DNA of 8,090 bases, from contig JAEXPO010000380.1 of NCBI GenBank assembly GCA_023446675.1, positions 1-8,090 of the forward strand, written 5' to 3'. Both the position numbers and the translations under genes were made by a program. Position 1 is the first letter of the stretch. Each line of letters starts with the position of its first letter. Under the pieces are notes generated by a model. The model was not told where the DNA came from and did no database searches. It worked only from the letters and a program-made list of their open reading frames with translations. Below are positions 1 to 7,149 of this stretch, one piece after another. The DNA is from Bacillota bacterium. Lineage in GTDB: Bacteria > Bacillota > Clostridia > DSM-8532.

Positions 1-2007
1 TTTCTGGCCATAGTCAATTCCAACCTGGATGAGTTTTTTATGGTGCGTGTAGGTTCTCTTAAGGACCAAATTAACGCAGGGTATAAAAAGCCGGATTCCT
101 CAGGGCTGACACCCCTCCAGCAGCTGTCCCGAATAGCCGGACGGGTGGGACGAATGATGGAAGAGGAGTATCTTTTATGGAACAAAAAGCTGGTACCAAA
201 GCTTAAACGGCAGGGCATACGTCTTTTGAAGCCCGGGGAGCTTTCAGCGGAGCACCAGGTTTATGTGGAGGAGTATTTCAATCAGGTTGCTTACCCGGTT
301 TTAACGCCTATGGCGGTGGATTCCGGACGTCCGTTTCCTCTTATACAAAACAAAACCATAAATATCGGTGTCTTCGTGGAAAATGCGGAGCCGGAGGAGG
401 CTGCCATCTTTGCAACCATCCAGGTGCCTTCGGTACTTCCCAGGCTCATTTGGCTTAAGGGCAGGGAGGAAGCCGGCAAGAGCTGCATGCTCCTGGAGGA
501 CGTCATTCTCATGTTCCTGGATCGTCTTTTTACAGGAAGGACCATTATAACCTCCTGCGTCTACCGTGTTACACGAAACGGGGATCTGGCCCTCGGAGAG
601 GATGAGGCAGAGGATCTCCTTCTTGAAATTGAAAAAACCCTTCGCATGAGAAGGTGGGGACAGGCGGTGAGGCTGGAGGTTTCAGGACGGGCGGATCCGG
701 AGCTGGTGCATTACTTAAGGGATACCCTTGAGCTGGAGCCGGATTTTGTTTATCCCATACACGGCCCCCTGGATTTGACCTTTTTGTTTAAGCTGTACGG
801 GGATTTAGGGTGCGAGGAGCTTAAATACTGTGCATACGTGCCACGGGTTCCTGAGGATCTTAAGGGCGGGGAGGATATTTTCAAGGCCATACGGGAGAAG
901 GACATTCTTCTTCACCATCCCTTTGAATCCTTTGACCCTATTGTGGAGATGATTCGTACCGCGGCAAGGGATCCCCAGGTTCTGGCCATTAAGCAGACCC
1001 TTTACCGGGTCAGCGGTAAATCCCCCATCGTTCGGGCTCTGGCAGAGGCTGCGGACCTGGGCAAGCAGGTAACGGTGCTGGTGGAATTGAAGGCTCGCTT
1101 TGATGAGGAAAACAATATTCAATGGGCCAAAAGCCTTGAAAAAGCAGGCTGTCACGTTATTTACGGCCTTATCGGACTTAAAACCCACTGTAAGATTACC
1201 CTTATTGTCCGCATGGAGGATGAGGGTATTAACCGCTACGTGCATTTAAGTACGGGGAATTACAATGATGTTACGGCAAGGATTTATACGGACATCGGCC
1301 TTTTAACCTGCAACCCCTATATGGGTGAGGATGCCTCCACGGTATTCAACGCTCTTTCCGGCTATACGGAAAGGCCGCTTCTCAATAAGCTGGTGATGGC
1401 GCCCACCATGTTAAGAAACCGCTTTACCTACCTCATTGAGAGAGAAATGGGTCATGCGGGAGAGGGCAAGCCTGCCGGGATAAGGGCAAAGCTCAATTCC
1501 CTTGTTGATCCGGGAATTATTGAGCTTTTATACAGGGCCTCCCATGCCGGTGTGAAAATTGAGCTTCTGGTTCGGGGCACCTGCGGCCTAAAGCCGGGCC
1601 TTCCCGGCCTTAGCGAAAACATTCGGGTAAAAAGTATTGTGGGTCGGTTTTTAGAGCATAGCCGCATTTACTACTTTTTAAACGACGGAGGCCAGGAGGT
1701 CTATATTTCCAGCGCCGACTGGATGGAAAGAAACCTGGACCGGCGTGTGGAGCTTTTGGTGCCCATCGAAGACGAACGGGTTAAAGAGCGGGTTTTGGAT
1801 ATTCTTGACACCTATATGTCGGATAATGTGAAAACCCGTATTCTCGGTGCGGACGGTCTGTATTCCCAGCTCCCCCGGAGGCGCAGCATCAAAAGAATGG
1901 CAGCACAGGATTTTTTCCTTGCAGGGTCGCCGGATCCGGAAAATGGAAGGGTTGAGGCACAGACCTTGCTGTTTCGTCCAAGAACCCATCCCCAGCAGGA
2001 AAATTAG
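1..2007 (+). CDS. ppk1: Polyphosphate kinase PPK1 (5'-truncated by the window edge)
   Basis: Reversibly transfers the gamma-phosphate of ATP to a growing inorganic polyphosphate chain. The reading frame is open from base 1: the 13 codons before the ATG at 40 read FLAIVNSNLDEFF, the conserved PPK1 N-terminal helix, so that ATG is internal and not the start. Counting from it, the key residues are H383 (KTHCK), H402 (VHLSTGNYND) and H540 (FLEHSR). Their spacing matches E. coli H435, H454 and H592 with a constant offset of 52, so H383 is the expected phospho-histidine and about 39 N-terminal residues lie outside the window. Order: rest of the N-terminal helical domain, head domain (to about residue 270), then two phospholipase-D-like catalytic domains. 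No frameshift or lost catalytic residue is visible. By the same offset the C-terminus runs about 19 residues past the E. coli end with a non-conserved polar tail. The family call is secure. Confidence 0.97.
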   Translation, partial: FLAIVNSNLDEFFMVRVGSLKDQINAGYKKPDSSGLTPLQQLSRIAGRVGRMMEEEYLLWNKKLVPKLKRQGIRLLKPGELSAEHQVYVEEYFNQVAYPVLTPMAVDSGRPFPLIQNKTINIGVFVENAEPEEAAIFATIQVPSVLPRLIWLKGREEAGKSCMLLEDVILMFLDRLFTGRTIITSCVYRVTRNGDLALGEDEAEDLLLEIEKTLRMRRWGQAVRLEVSGRADPELVHYLRDTLELEPDFVYPIHGPLDLTFLFKLYGDLGCEELKYCAYVPRVPEDLKGGEDIFKAIREKDILLHHPFESFDPIVEMIRTAARDPQVLAIKQTLYRVSGKSPIVRALAEAADLGKQVTVLVELKARFDEENNIQWAKSLEKAGCHVIYGLIGLKTHCKITLIVRMEDEGINRYVHLSTGNYNDVTARIYTDIGLLTCNPYMGEDASTVFNALSGYTERPLLNKLVMAPTMLRNRFTYLIEREMGHAGEGKPAGIRAKLNSLVDPGIIELLYRASHAGVKIELLVRGTCGLKPGLPGLSENIRVKSIVGRFLEHSRIYYFLNDGGQEVYISSADWMERNLDRRVELLVPIEDERVKERVLDILDTYMSDNVKTRILGADGLYSQLPRRRSIKRMAAQDFFLAGSPDPENGRVEAQTLLFRPRTHPQQEN

Positions 2008-2071
2008 ACGCTTCCCCCTTTTTTAGGTCCTTCTTTTATGCTATAGTGTTTTATAGTTCAGAAGCTCCAGT

Positions 2072-2116
2072 TAAAACGGGTTATTTCCCGGCGCTTCTTC
2101 GGCATAGCCCGTTTTA
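2072..2116 (+). terminator. Terminator-like hairpin after ppk1
   Basis: A 13-bp stem (2072-2084 with 2104-2116, one G-U pair) has a further CCG/CGG pairing inside the loop. The GC-rich core CGGG/CCCG is flanked by AAAA on the left and TTTT on the right, the layout of an intrinsic terminator that could work in both directions. It starts 64 nt after the ppk1 stop. The T-tract is short (TTTTAGTGCTTT), so termination may be partial. If a promoter lies upstream of it, it could instead be an attenuator in the rimO leader. Confidence 0.55.
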
Positions 2117-2157
2117 GTGCTTTAGGAAATACGCAAAAAATTTATTTCGCGATCTAG

Positions 2158-2166
2158 AAGGAGGAT
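2158..2166 (+). promoter_or_regulatory. Ribosome binding site deciding the rimO TTG start
   Basis: AAGGAGGAT contains a full GGAGG core at 2160-2164, 8 nt before the TTG at 2173. No in-frame ATG occurs until residue 22, which would remove the first cluster-binding cysteine, so TTG is the start. Confidence 0.9.
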
Positions 2167-2172
2167 CCTTTT

Positions 2173-3525
2173 TTGGCATATAAAGTAGCACTTGTGTCCC
2201 TGGGATGCCCTAAAAACCTGGTGGACAGTGAAATCATGCTGGGCCTTCTCGAAAGGGAAGGCTTTGCTCTCGTGGGCGAAAGGGCGGAGGCCGACGCCAT
2301 CATCGTCAATACCTGCGCATTTATCGGTGACGCCAGGGAAGAGGCCGTTACCGCCATTCTCGAGGCAGGCCTTTTTAAAACGGAAGGCCGTGCAAGGGTT
2401 CTGGCAGTGGCCGGCTGCATGGCCGAACGCTATAAGGACGAAATCATAAAGGAAATGCCCGAGGTGGACGTTGTGCTTGGCACGGGAAGCATCCAGTCAG
2501 TGGCATCCATTATAAAAAGCCATCTTGATGAGGAAACACCCCCGTCCATTTACTGCAATCTGCCCGAATCGGTGGAGTATCTGGACAATGCCCGGAAAAT
2601 AACCGACAATAAGCCCTACGCTTATTTAAAGATAGCCGAAGGCTGCGACAACCACTGCACCTATTGTGTTATTCCCAAGCTCAGAGGGCGTTACAAAAGC
2701 CGTTCCATTGAAAGTGTGCTGCGCGAGGCGGCCTATCTTTCCGACAACGGCAAGCCGGAGCTGGTTTTGGTGGCTCAGGATGTTACCCGCTACGGCATGG
2801 ACTGGGCAGGGGAAAAGAAGCTGGTAACCCTTATAAGAGAGCTTTCCGCGCTGGAGGGCGTAAAGCGCATCCGGCTTCTTTACTGCTATCCGGAGCTCAT
2901 TGACGATGCCCTTATCCGGGAGCTGGCCCAAAACCCAAAGCTGGCACCCTATCTGGATATACCCATTCAGCATATCTCCAATGCCATGCTTAAGGCTATG
3001 GGAAGAAGGGGAACCGGAGAAGCTATCCTAACCCTTCTCGAAAATCTTCGTGAAAGGGTGCCCGGCATTACGCTGCGTACTTCTCTCATAACCGGTTTCC
3101 CCGGCGAAACAGAGGATGATTTCAGCCAGATGCTGGCCTTCGTGGAAAGGGGATATTTTCATAACCTGGGCGTTTTTGCCTATTCCAGGGAAGAGGACCC
3201 CCCGGCCTACAGAATGAAGGGCCAGATACCCAAACGGGTCAAGGAGTCCCGCCGAAAGAAGCTTATGGCTGTCCAGCGGGAAAATGTTGAGAAATATAAT
3301 AATTCACGTACAGGTAAAATCTATGATACAATGGTTGACGGAGTCGCCGAGGACGGGATTTTTTATGTGGGCCGAACAGTGATGGAAGCGCCTGAAATTG
3401 ATCCGGTCATTTATTTTACTTCACCCGAGCCCCTTGAAACAGGAAGCCTTGTTCCGGTTAAAATGCTGTGCACGGATCAATACGACCTTGTGGGAGAGGC
3501 CCAAATTGTCTTAGGGGAACTTTAG
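2173..3525 (+). CDS. rimO: Ribosomal protein S12 methylthiotransferase RimO
   Basis: Radical-SAM enzyme that adds a methylthio group to the conserved aspartate of ribosomal protein S12 (Asp88/89) in the cytoplasm. The N-terminal UPF0004 domain has three cysteines for the auxiliary 4Fe-4S cluster: C12 (SLGCPKN), C48 (VNTCAF) and C82 (AGCMAE). The radical-SAM motif C158-x3-C162-x2-C165 (GCDNHCTYC) holds the SAM-binding cluster. A TRAM domain for substrate docking covers about 378-446. The SLGCPKNLVDSE opening and the ending soon after TRAM fit RimO rather than the tRNA-modifying MiaB, and 450 residues is normal. Translation starts at TTG, supported by a strong ribosome binding site. pgsA follows after 25 nt, suggesting a shared transcript. 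I found no convincing promoter directly upstream. Confidence 0.95.
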   Translation: MAYKVALVSLGCPKNLVDSEIMLGLLEREGFALVGERAEADAIIVNTCAFIGDAREEAVTAILEAGLFKTEGRARVLAVAGCMAERYKDEIIKEMPEVDVVLGTGSIQSVASIIKSHLDEETPPSIYCNLPESVEYLDNARKITDNKPYAYLKIAEGCDNHCTYCVIPKLRGRYKSRSIESVLREAAYLSDNGKPELVLVAQDVTRYGMDWAGEKKLVTLIRELSALEGVKRIRLLYCYPELIDDALIRELAQNPKLAPYLDIPIQHISNAMLKAMGRRGTGEAILTLLENLRERVPGITLRTSLITGFPGETEDDFSQMLAFVERGYFHNLGVFAYSREEDPPAYRMKGQIPKRVKESRRKKLMAVQRENVEKYNNSRTGKIYDTMVDGVAEDGIFYVGRTVMEAPEIDPVIYFTSPEPLETGSLVPVKMLCTDQYDLVGEAQIVLGEL

Positions 3526-3550
3526 GAGAAATCCTTCGAAAAAGGCGGGA

Positions 3551-4126
3551 ATGAACATGAACCTTCCAAATAAGCTCACCTTATCACGCATTATCGCAAC
3601 ACCTGTTTTTTTGTTTTTTATGATGCCCGGCTGGTTCGGCCAGTTTTGGGGATTGGATCAATGGGGCCGTTATGCGGCGGCAGTCATTTTTGTTGCAGCG
3701 TCCCTGACGGATTTGCTGGACGGCATGATTGCCCGGAAATACAACCTGATCTCTGAATTCGGAAAATTTCTTGACCCTGTAGCCGATAAGCTTCTGGTCA
3801 CGGCGGCATTGCTTGCCTTTATTATAACGGATAATCTTTCGGTCTGGGCTGTTTTCATCATATTATTCAGAGAATTTATCGTTATGGGCTTCAGAGTTGT
3901 TGCGGTAGGCCAGGGTGTGGTCATTGCAGCCGACAGGTACGGGAAAATTAAAACGGTTCTTCAAATCGTTGCAACAGTCATCATTCTTATTAACGATTTC
4001 CCCTTTTCTTTCTTTACCGATTTTCCCGTGGGGATGGCCATCATGTGGGCTGCTGTGGTAATGACCATTGTGTCGGGGGTTAATTATCTGGTGGTCAATG
4101 CCAAGGTATTGCAAGGCGCTAAATAA
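3551..4126 (+). CDS. pgsA: CDP-diacylglycerol--glycerol-3-phosphate 3-phosphatidyltransferase
   Basis: Integral membrane enzyme that joins CDP-diacylglycerol and glycerol-3-phosphate to give phosphatidylglycerol phosphate, the committed step to phosphatidylglycerol and cardiolipin. The full CDP-alcohol phosphotransferase signature D54-x2-D57-G58-x2-A61-R62-x8-G71-x3-D75-x3-D79 is present; the aspartates bind the metal ion. Hydrophobic stretches at about 13-28, 41-56, 82-112, 136-150 and 160-183 fit a multi-pass membrane protein. The length of 191 residues is typical. The start is ambiguous: ATG at 3551 and ATG at 3557 are two codons apart. AAGG at 3542-3545 suits the first, the GGCGGG at 3544-3549 suits the second, and relatives usually begin MNLPNKLT, favouring 3557. 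It lies 25 nt after rimO, so it is probably co-transcribed. No clear terminator follows it before the rpsO promoter. Confidence 0.94.
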   Translation: MNMNLPNKLTLSRIIATPVFLFFMMPGWFGQFWGLDQWGRYAAAVIFVAASLTDLLDGMIARKYNLISEFGKFLDPVADKLLVTAALLAFIITDNLSVWAVFIILFREFIVMGFRVVAVGQGVVIAADRYGKIKTVLQIVATVIILINDFPFSFFTDFPVGMAIMWAAVVMTIVSGVNYLVVNAKVLQGAK

Positions 4127-4189
4127 GATAAGAATGGGCTAACGCCGGACAAAATGTTAAATTTTGAGTTAAAGTAAGGATTCAAGGCC

Positions 4190-4219
4190 TTTACAATTTA
4201 AATTCGCCTGTGCTAAAAT
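4190..4219 (+). promoter_or_regulatory. Sigma-A-type promoter of rpsO
   Basis: The -35 box TTTACA (4190-4195) matches TTGACA at 5 of 6 positions. After an 18-nt spacer, the -10 box TAAAAT (4214-4219) matches TATAAT at 5 of 6. A TG at 4211-4212 gives an extended -10 (TGCTAAAAT). The start of transcription would be near 4226, leaving a leader of about 85 nt before the rpsO ATG. This is the best promoter in the window. Confidence 0.75.
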
Positions 4220-4234
4220 ATCTAAGTATGATTT

Positions 4235-4289
4235 GAACCGATTGCGCGGTTTCTGGTTACTCCGGCCATTTACTGGGCATTCGGCAATT
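4235..4289 (+). promoter_or_regulatory. Structured rpsO leader, candidate S15 autoregulatory element
   Basis: The stem GAACCG (4235-4240) / CGGTTT (4247-4252) has a six-base loop, ATTGCG. The loop bases ATTGC (4241-4245) are perfectly complementary to GCAAT at 4284-4288, just before the ribosome binding site at 4295-4301, so the leader could fold as a pseudoknot. A second small hairpin, CTGG/CCGG (4253-4256 / 4262-4265), fits in between. Ribosomal protein S15 is known to bind and repress its own mRNA in several bacteria, in E. coli through a pseudoknot. That this leader does so is inference; I do not recognise it as a catalogued S15 leader class. Confidence 0.4.
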
Positions 4290-4310
4290 AATTGAAAGGA
4301 GTTTTTCATC

Positions 4311-4574
4311 ATGGAAAGACTGCAAAAACAGGAAATTATCACAAAGTATGCCGTTCACGAAGGTGACACAGGTTCACCCGAGGTGCAGATCGCGCTTCTA
4401 ACGGACAGGATTAACCACCTTACCGGCCACCTGAAAACCCACAAGAAGGATCACCACTCCCGTCGCGGCCTTTTGAAGATGGTTGGTGCAAGAAGAGGAC
4501 TTCTTAACTACCTCATGAAAAAGGATATTGAACGGTATCGTGAAATCGTTGCAAAGCTTGAATTGAGAAAGTAA
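4311..4574 (+). CDS. rpsO: 30S ribosomal protein S15
   Basis: Small primary-binding protein of the 30S platform; it binds the three-way junction of 16S rRNA helices 20-22 and contacts the 50S subunit in an intersubunit bridge. The 87-residue sequence has the usual length and hallmarks: the turn DTGSPEVQ (19-26), then H40 and DHHSRRGLL (47-55), the rRNA-contacting loop, followed by the RRGLLNYL helix (61-68). The ATG has AAAGGAG at 4295-4301, 9 nt upstream. The gene stands as its own unit, with a promoter at 4190-4219 and a terminator five bases after the stop. Its position before pnp is conserved in very distant bacteria, including E. coli. Confidence 0.98.
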   Translation: MERLQKQEIITKYAVHEGDTGSPEVQIALLTDRINHLTGHLKTHKKDHHSRRGLLKMVGARRGLLNYLMKKDIERYREIVAKLELRK

Positions 4575-4579
4575 AAATT

Positions 4580-4603
4580 GGGCGGGTTTTTCCGCCCTTT
4601 TTT
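4580..4603 (+). terminator. Intrinsic terminator of rpsO
   Basis: A perfect 6-bp GC stem, GGGCGG (4580-4585) and CCGCCC (4592-4597), with a GTTTTT loop, is followed directly by six Ts. An A-tract precedes it. It starts five bases after the rpsO stop. Some read-through into pnp would match the arrangement known in E. coli, but the sequence alone does not show it. Confidence 0.9.
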
Positions 4604-4682
4604 ATGGAATAATAGGATAGTGTATTTAGCGGGATAACCGGCATATTTTCCCTTCGGTCAAGGGCAACAGAAGATCAGAGAA

Positions 4683-4727
4683 GAACCTTCCAGCGAACAG
4701 GAATAACCCGTTCCTGGATGCTTGTTC
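4683..4727 (+). promoter_or_regulatory. Long stem-loop in the pnp leader
   Basis: Nested pairings build one extended hairpin: GAAC 4683-4686 with GTTC 4724-4727, TCCAG 4689-4693 with CTGGA 4714-4718, and GAAC 4695-4698 with GTTC 4710-4713, with a single C bulge at 4694. That gives 13 pairs around an 11-base loop. An alternative local fold, CAGGAA/TTCCTG (4698-4703 / 4711-4716), competes with it. No T-run follows, so it is not a terminator. E. coli pnp mRNA carries a leader hairpin cut by RNase III, after which PNPase represses its own synthesis; a similar role here is inference. Confidence 0.4.
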
Positions 4728-4817
4728 CCTGACCTTTTGTCCCTGACTGGAGATAAAAAGGCTAATGGCGTATTGCCGGAAAGCCCGTACAATCAGGAAT
4801 AAAAAGGAGTTGACCTA

Positions 4818-6935
4818 ATGAAGAGAATTTTTAAAACAGAGGTTGCAGGCAAGGAAATCATCCTGGAAACAGGACAAATGGCCCAGCTGGCCAACGGCTC
4901 CGTACTGGTGCGCTTCGGCGAAACCGTGGTGCTGTCCACTGCAACAGCTTCCAAGCAGCCCAGAGACGGCATTGACTTTTTCCCCTTGAGCGTGGATTAT
5001 GAAGAGAAGCTTTATGCTGTGGGAAAAATCCCCGGCGGCTTTATTAAAAGAGAAGGAAAGCCTACTGAAAAGGCTATCCTCAATTCCCGAGTCATTGACC
5101 GTCAAATGCGTCCCCGCTTCCCTAAGGATTTAAGAAATGACGTATGCATTGTCAATACGGTAATGTCCGTGGATCAGGATAATTCCCCGGAATTTGCCTC
5201 CATTTTAGGTTCGGCAACGGCTCTGGCTATTTCAGACATTCCGTTTAACGGCCCTATTGCCGGTGTTATTCTCGGCTTGGTTGACGGAAAGCCTGTCATT
5301 AACCCCAATGTGGAGGAACGGGCAAAGAGTGATATGTATATCACCCTGTCCGCCGACAAGGACAAGATTGTCATGATCGAAGCCGGTGCCAATCAGGTGC
5401 CCGATGAGGTCGTGCTTGATGCCATTCGCTTTGGCCATGATGAAATTAAGAAAATCATTGCCTTCATCGAATCCGTTGCTGCTGAGGTTGGAAAGCCCAA
5501 GTTCCAGTATGAATCCGTTTCCGTACCCGAGGATGTTTGGCAGGCTGTTTATGAAGAGGGAAAGGCCGATATGCTCCAAGCCCTGTTCAATGCCGACAAG
5601 GCAGGCCGCGATTCAAGCGTTGACGCAGTATGCGCCAAGGTACAGGAAAAGCTTGCTGAGAAATTTCCCGATCAAAAGTCCAAAATTGCAGACGCCCTTT
5701 ACAAGCTTCAAAAGAAGCTGGTAAGAAATGCCATCCTTGAGGAAGGCAAGCGTGTTGATGGGCGCGATTTAATGCAAATAAGAGCTTTAAGCTCCGAAGT
5801 GGGCCTTCTGCCCCGCACCCATGGCTCCGCTCTTTTCCAGAGAGGCCAAACCCAGGTGCTTACCAATGTAACACTGGGGCCCCTCAATGAGGTTCAAACC
5901 CTGGACGGCGTGGACGAAGAAGAAACCAAGCGCTATATGCACCATTACAACTTCCCCGGTTACAGTGTGGGTGAGGCTAAATCCTCCAGAGGTCCCGGCC
6001 GTCGTGAAATCGGCCACGGTGCGCTGGCTGAAAGATCCCTTGTACCTGTGCTGCCTACTGAAACCGAATTCCCTTATGCCATTCGTCTGGTTTCCGAGGT
6101 TATTATGTCCAACGGCTCCACCTCCCAGGGCAGTGTCTGCGCAAGCACACTGGCTCTTATGGATGCAGGTGTTCCCATTAAGGAGCCTGTAGCGGGTATT
6201 TCCTCGGGTCTTGTGGTAGATGACGAAAACAGTGAACGCTTTGTCACCTTTATGGATATTCAGGGTATTGAGGACTTCTTTGGCGACATGGACTTCAAGG
6301 TTGCAGGTACAAAGAACGGTATTACCTCCATACAGGTGGATATTAAGGTTGACGGACTTACCTATGAAATCATCCGCCAGGCTTTTGAAATTACCAAAAA
6401 GGGACGCTTCCAGATTCTTGACGAGTGCATGCTTCCTGTCATTGCCGAGCCTCGCAAGACATTGTCCAAGTATGCTCCAAAAATTTTCCAGACAAAAATT
6501 GATGTGGATAAAATCCGCGAGGTCATTGGCCCCGGCGGTAAGGTTATTAATAAAATCATTGCCGAAACCGGTGTTAAAATCGACATCGAGGAGGACGGCT
6601 CCGTTTATGTGGCTACCTCCGACGAGGCAGCCGGCCGTAAAGCCATCAGCATCATTGAGGGTATTGTAGGCAATGTGGAACCCGGCCAGGTATTTAACGG
6701 CAGAGTTACCCGCATTATGCAGTTCGGCGCATTTGTTGAATTCCTGCCCGGCAAGGAAGGCCTTGTGCATATTTCCAAGCTGGATACCAAGCGGGTCAAC
6801 AAGGTTGAGGACGTTGTCAATGTAGGCGATGAAATTACCGTTAAGGTTGTTGAAATCGACAAGCAGGGCCGAATCAATCTTTCCAGAAGGGATCTTCTGG
6901 AGCCTTCAGCCGGCGGAGCTCCTCACGCTGAATAA
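4818..6935 (+). CDS. pnp: Polyribonucleotide nucleotidyltransferase (PNPase)
   Basis: Phosphate-dependent 3'-to-5' exoribonuclease that releases nucleoside diphosphates; it forms a ring-shaped trimer active in mRNA decay and RNA quality control, and can also add tails. Domain order is complete: first RNase PH domain (about 10-145), helical linker domain (about 150-320), second RNase PH domain (about 325-540), KH domain (about 555-618, with I-G-P-G-G at 570-574) and S1 domain (about 622-692). Catalytic acids D486 and D492 sit in [14 protein letters not shown] and carry the same numbers as in E. coli. The loop FIKR replaces the FFRR of E. coli, and the first-domain motif reads DRQMRPRF where B. 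subtilis has DRPIRPLF. The ATG has AAGGAG at 4804-4809, 8 nt upstream. At 705 residues it is full length. I see no strong promoter of its own in the 214-nt leader. Confidence 0.98.
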   Translation: MKRIFKTEVAGKEIILETGQMAQLANGSVLVRFGETVVLSTATASKQPRDGIDFFPLSVDYEEKLYAVGKIPGGFIKREGKPTEKAILNSRVIDRQMRPRFPKDLRNDVCIVNTVMSVDQDNSPEFASILGSATALAISDIPFNGPIAGVILGLVDGKPVINPNVEERAKSDMYITLSADKDKIVMIEAGANQVPDEVVLDAIRFGHDEIKKIIAFIESVAAEVGKPKFQYESVSVPEDVWQAVYEEGKADMLQALFNADKAGRDSSVDAVCAKVQEKLAEKFPDQKSKIADALYKLQKKLVRNAILEEGKRVDGRDLMQIRALSSEVGLLPRTHGSALFQRGQTQVLTNVTLGPLNEVQTLDGVDEEETKRYMHHYNFPGYSVGEAKSSRGPGRREIGHGALAERSLVPVLPTETEFPYAIRLVSEVIMSNGSTSQGSVCASTLALMDAGVPIKEPVAGISSGLVVDDENSERFVTFMDIQGIEDFFGDMDFKVAGTKNGITSIQVDIKVDGLTYEIIRQAFEITKKGRFQILDECMLPVIAEPRKTLSKYAPKIFQTKIDVDKIREVIGPGGKVINKIIAETGVKIDIEEDGSVYVATSDEAAGRKAISIIEGIVGNVEPGQVFNGRVTRIMQFGAFVEFLPGKEGLVHISKLDTKRVNKVEDVVNVGDEITVKVVEIDKQGRINLSRRDLLEPSAGGAPHAE

Positions 6936-6953
6936 ACGATTTAAAGCTGACCT

Positions 6954-6987
6954 AAAGACGCGTACTTGTTGAAGTATGCGTCTTTTT
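6954..6987 (+). terminator. Intrinsic terminator of pnp
   Basis: A stem of about 14 bp (6954-6967 with 6972-6985, one G-U pair) closes a GTTG tetraloop, with a run of five Ts at 6983-6987 that overlaps the stem base. It begins 18 nt after the pnp stop and separates pnp from glgA. Confidence 0.9.
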
Positions 6988-7042
6988 CGCAATTAACACC
7001 CCTTCCCATTTTCCAATTCAAACTGGAGGTGAGAGGGGTTAA

Positions 7043-7129
7043 ATGCTATTGAGCCTCTCTTTATTGCTTAAAAAGATACACGTGGGGGAAAGAATATTGG
7101 AAAGAGGAGACTTGTTAGCCGGGGGATAA
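7043..7129 (+). CDS. Possible 28-residue leucine-rich leader ORF before glgA
   Basis: An ATG at 7043 is preceded by a perfect anti-16S match, GGAGGTGA (7025-7032), 10 nt upstream, stronger than the site before glgA itself. The peptide begins MLLSLSLLLKK, with six leucines in the first nine residues encoded by five different codons (CTA, TTG, CTC, TTA, CTT), and ends in TAA at 7127-7129, 20 nt before the glgA ATG. GAGAGG (7031-7036) can pair with CCTCTC (7054-7059), which would enclose the ATG. The leucine cluster recalls leader peptides of translation-controlled operons, but I recognise no family and the ORF is short enough to arise by chance. Confidence 0.3.
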   Translation: MLLSLSLLLKKIHVGERILERGDLLAGG

Positions 7130-7149
7130 AGTAAAGGAAGTGTTGCGTT

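Noticed and set aside
40..42. ATG at 40 as the true start of ppk1
   Set aside because: The 13 upstream in-frame codons encode the conserved PPK1 segment FLAIVNSNLDEFF with no stop, so the gene begins outside the window.
805..1245. 146-codon open frame on the - strand
   Set aside because: Antisense to the catalytic part of ppk1, with no recognisable domain.
2014..2024. CCCCC followed by six Ts after ppk1 as a terminator
   Set aside because: No G-rich partner lies upstream; only a 4-bp GGAA/TTCC pairing is possible. The hairpin at 2072-2116 is a better candidate.
4150..4166. Hairpin CAAAAT/ATTTTG after pgsA
   Set aside because: The 6-bp stem is almost all A-T and has no T-run after it, so it is too weak for an intrinsic terminator; it could be chance in AT-rich spacer.
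4726..4747. Direct repeat TCCCTGAC (4726-4733 and 4740-4747) in the pnp leader
   Set aside because: Two copies of 8 bases, 14 nt apart, are not enough to claim an operator, and no third copy was seen.
4738..4766. TTGTCC with 17-nt spacer to GCTAAT as a pnp promoter
   Set aside because: Both boxes match the consensus poorly, and it would place the start downstream of the structured leader without other support.
5787..6770. 327-codon open frame on the - strand
   Set aside because: It lies wholly antisense to the conserved RNase PH, KH and S1 regions of pnp, resembles no family I know, and is the kind of frame that codon bias in the real gene creates.
7064..7096. TTGCTT and AGAATA as a glgA promoter
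   Set aside because: The spacing of 21 nt is too long and the -10 match is weak.
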